From the NCBI GenBank assembly GCA_021805265.1, contig JAJZFR010000442.1, positions 1 through 5,744 of the forward strand: a DNA stretch of 5,744 bases, given 5' to 3'. Shown in pieces: positions 5,728 to 5,744 of this stretch (positions are counted from its first letter, which is position 1; each line of letters begins with the position of its first letter). Both the position numbers and the translations under genes were made by a program. This DNA comes from Acidobacteriota bacterium (lineage in GTDB: Bacteria; Acidobacteriota; Terriglobia; Terriglobales; Acidobacteriaceae). The notes beneath the pieces are model-generated. The model worked only from the letters and a program-made list of their open reading frames with translations. It ran no database searches and had not been told where the DNA came from.

Positions 5728-5744
5728 ATGAAGGTTACGGTTGG
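5728..5744 (+). CDS. Start of an unidentified gene, cut by the right edge
   Basis: An ATG at 5728 opens a frame reading M-K-V-T-V-(G) to the window end. The hydrophobic beta-strand-like opening and the good -10 box just upstream make a real start plausible. Five or six residues are too few to name the product. There is no Shine-Dalgarno sequence in the 48 nt between the glyS stop and this ATG; the nearest purine run, GGAT, is too close to it. Confidence 0.4.

Noticed and set aside
1..5744. A hidden defence, mobile or biosynthetic system
   Set aside because: All coding space is filled by intact, recognisable housekeeping genes on one strand, and the gaps are 166 nt or less, with no transposase, integrase, toxin-like or CRISPR features.

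Overview
This is a G+C-rich stretch of bacterial chromosome with every credible gene on the + strand. It carries six recognisable genes and the first few codons of a seventh. In order they are: a variant Hfq/Sm-like RNA-binding protein (cut by the left edge), an inositol-monophosphatase-family phosphatase, a seven-iron (7Fe) ferredoxin, recO, glyQ, glyS, and a new start codon close to the right edge. I see no mobile elements, CRISPR arrays, rRNA or tRNA genes, and no sign of recent transfer. Codon usage looks uniform throughout.

The most likely source is an Acidobacteriota (Terriglobia-type) genome. This is inferred from the unusual Hfq-like sequence, the Thermus/Azotobacter-style 7Fe ferredoxin, the separate GlyQ and GlyS subunits and the base composition. 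It rests on remembered family resemblance, not on a search.

Region by region: (1) 1-1208 is a tight two-gene unit, the Hfq-like gene overlapping the phosphatase gene by 4 nt (ATGA). (2) 1209-1307 is a short gap with a small hairpin on the phosphatase stop codon and a possible -10 element, leading to the ferredoxin gene. (3) 1569-1734 is a 166-nt gap with a likely ferredoxin terminator and a short imperfect repeat, ending in a very strong ribosome binding site for recO. (4) 2479-2596 is a 118-nt gap with a good -10 box (TAGAAT) but no obvious ribosome binding site, leading to glyQ. (5) glyQ and glyS overlap by one base (TAATG) and encode the two subunits of one enzyme, glycyl-tRNA synthetase. 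(6) After glyS, a TACAAT box lies six bases before an ATG at 5728, which suggests a new, possibly leaderless, transcript running out of the window.

These are mostly housekeeping functions: RNA binding, phosphate-ester hydrolysis, electron transfer, recombinational repair and translation. They do not form one pathway. I do not see an undescribed multi-gene system here. The points most worth a second look are the Hfq-like protein's loop insertion and its coupling to the phosphatase, the C-x2-C / C-x2-H metal site of RecO, and the apparently leaderless or ribosome-binding-site-poor starts.
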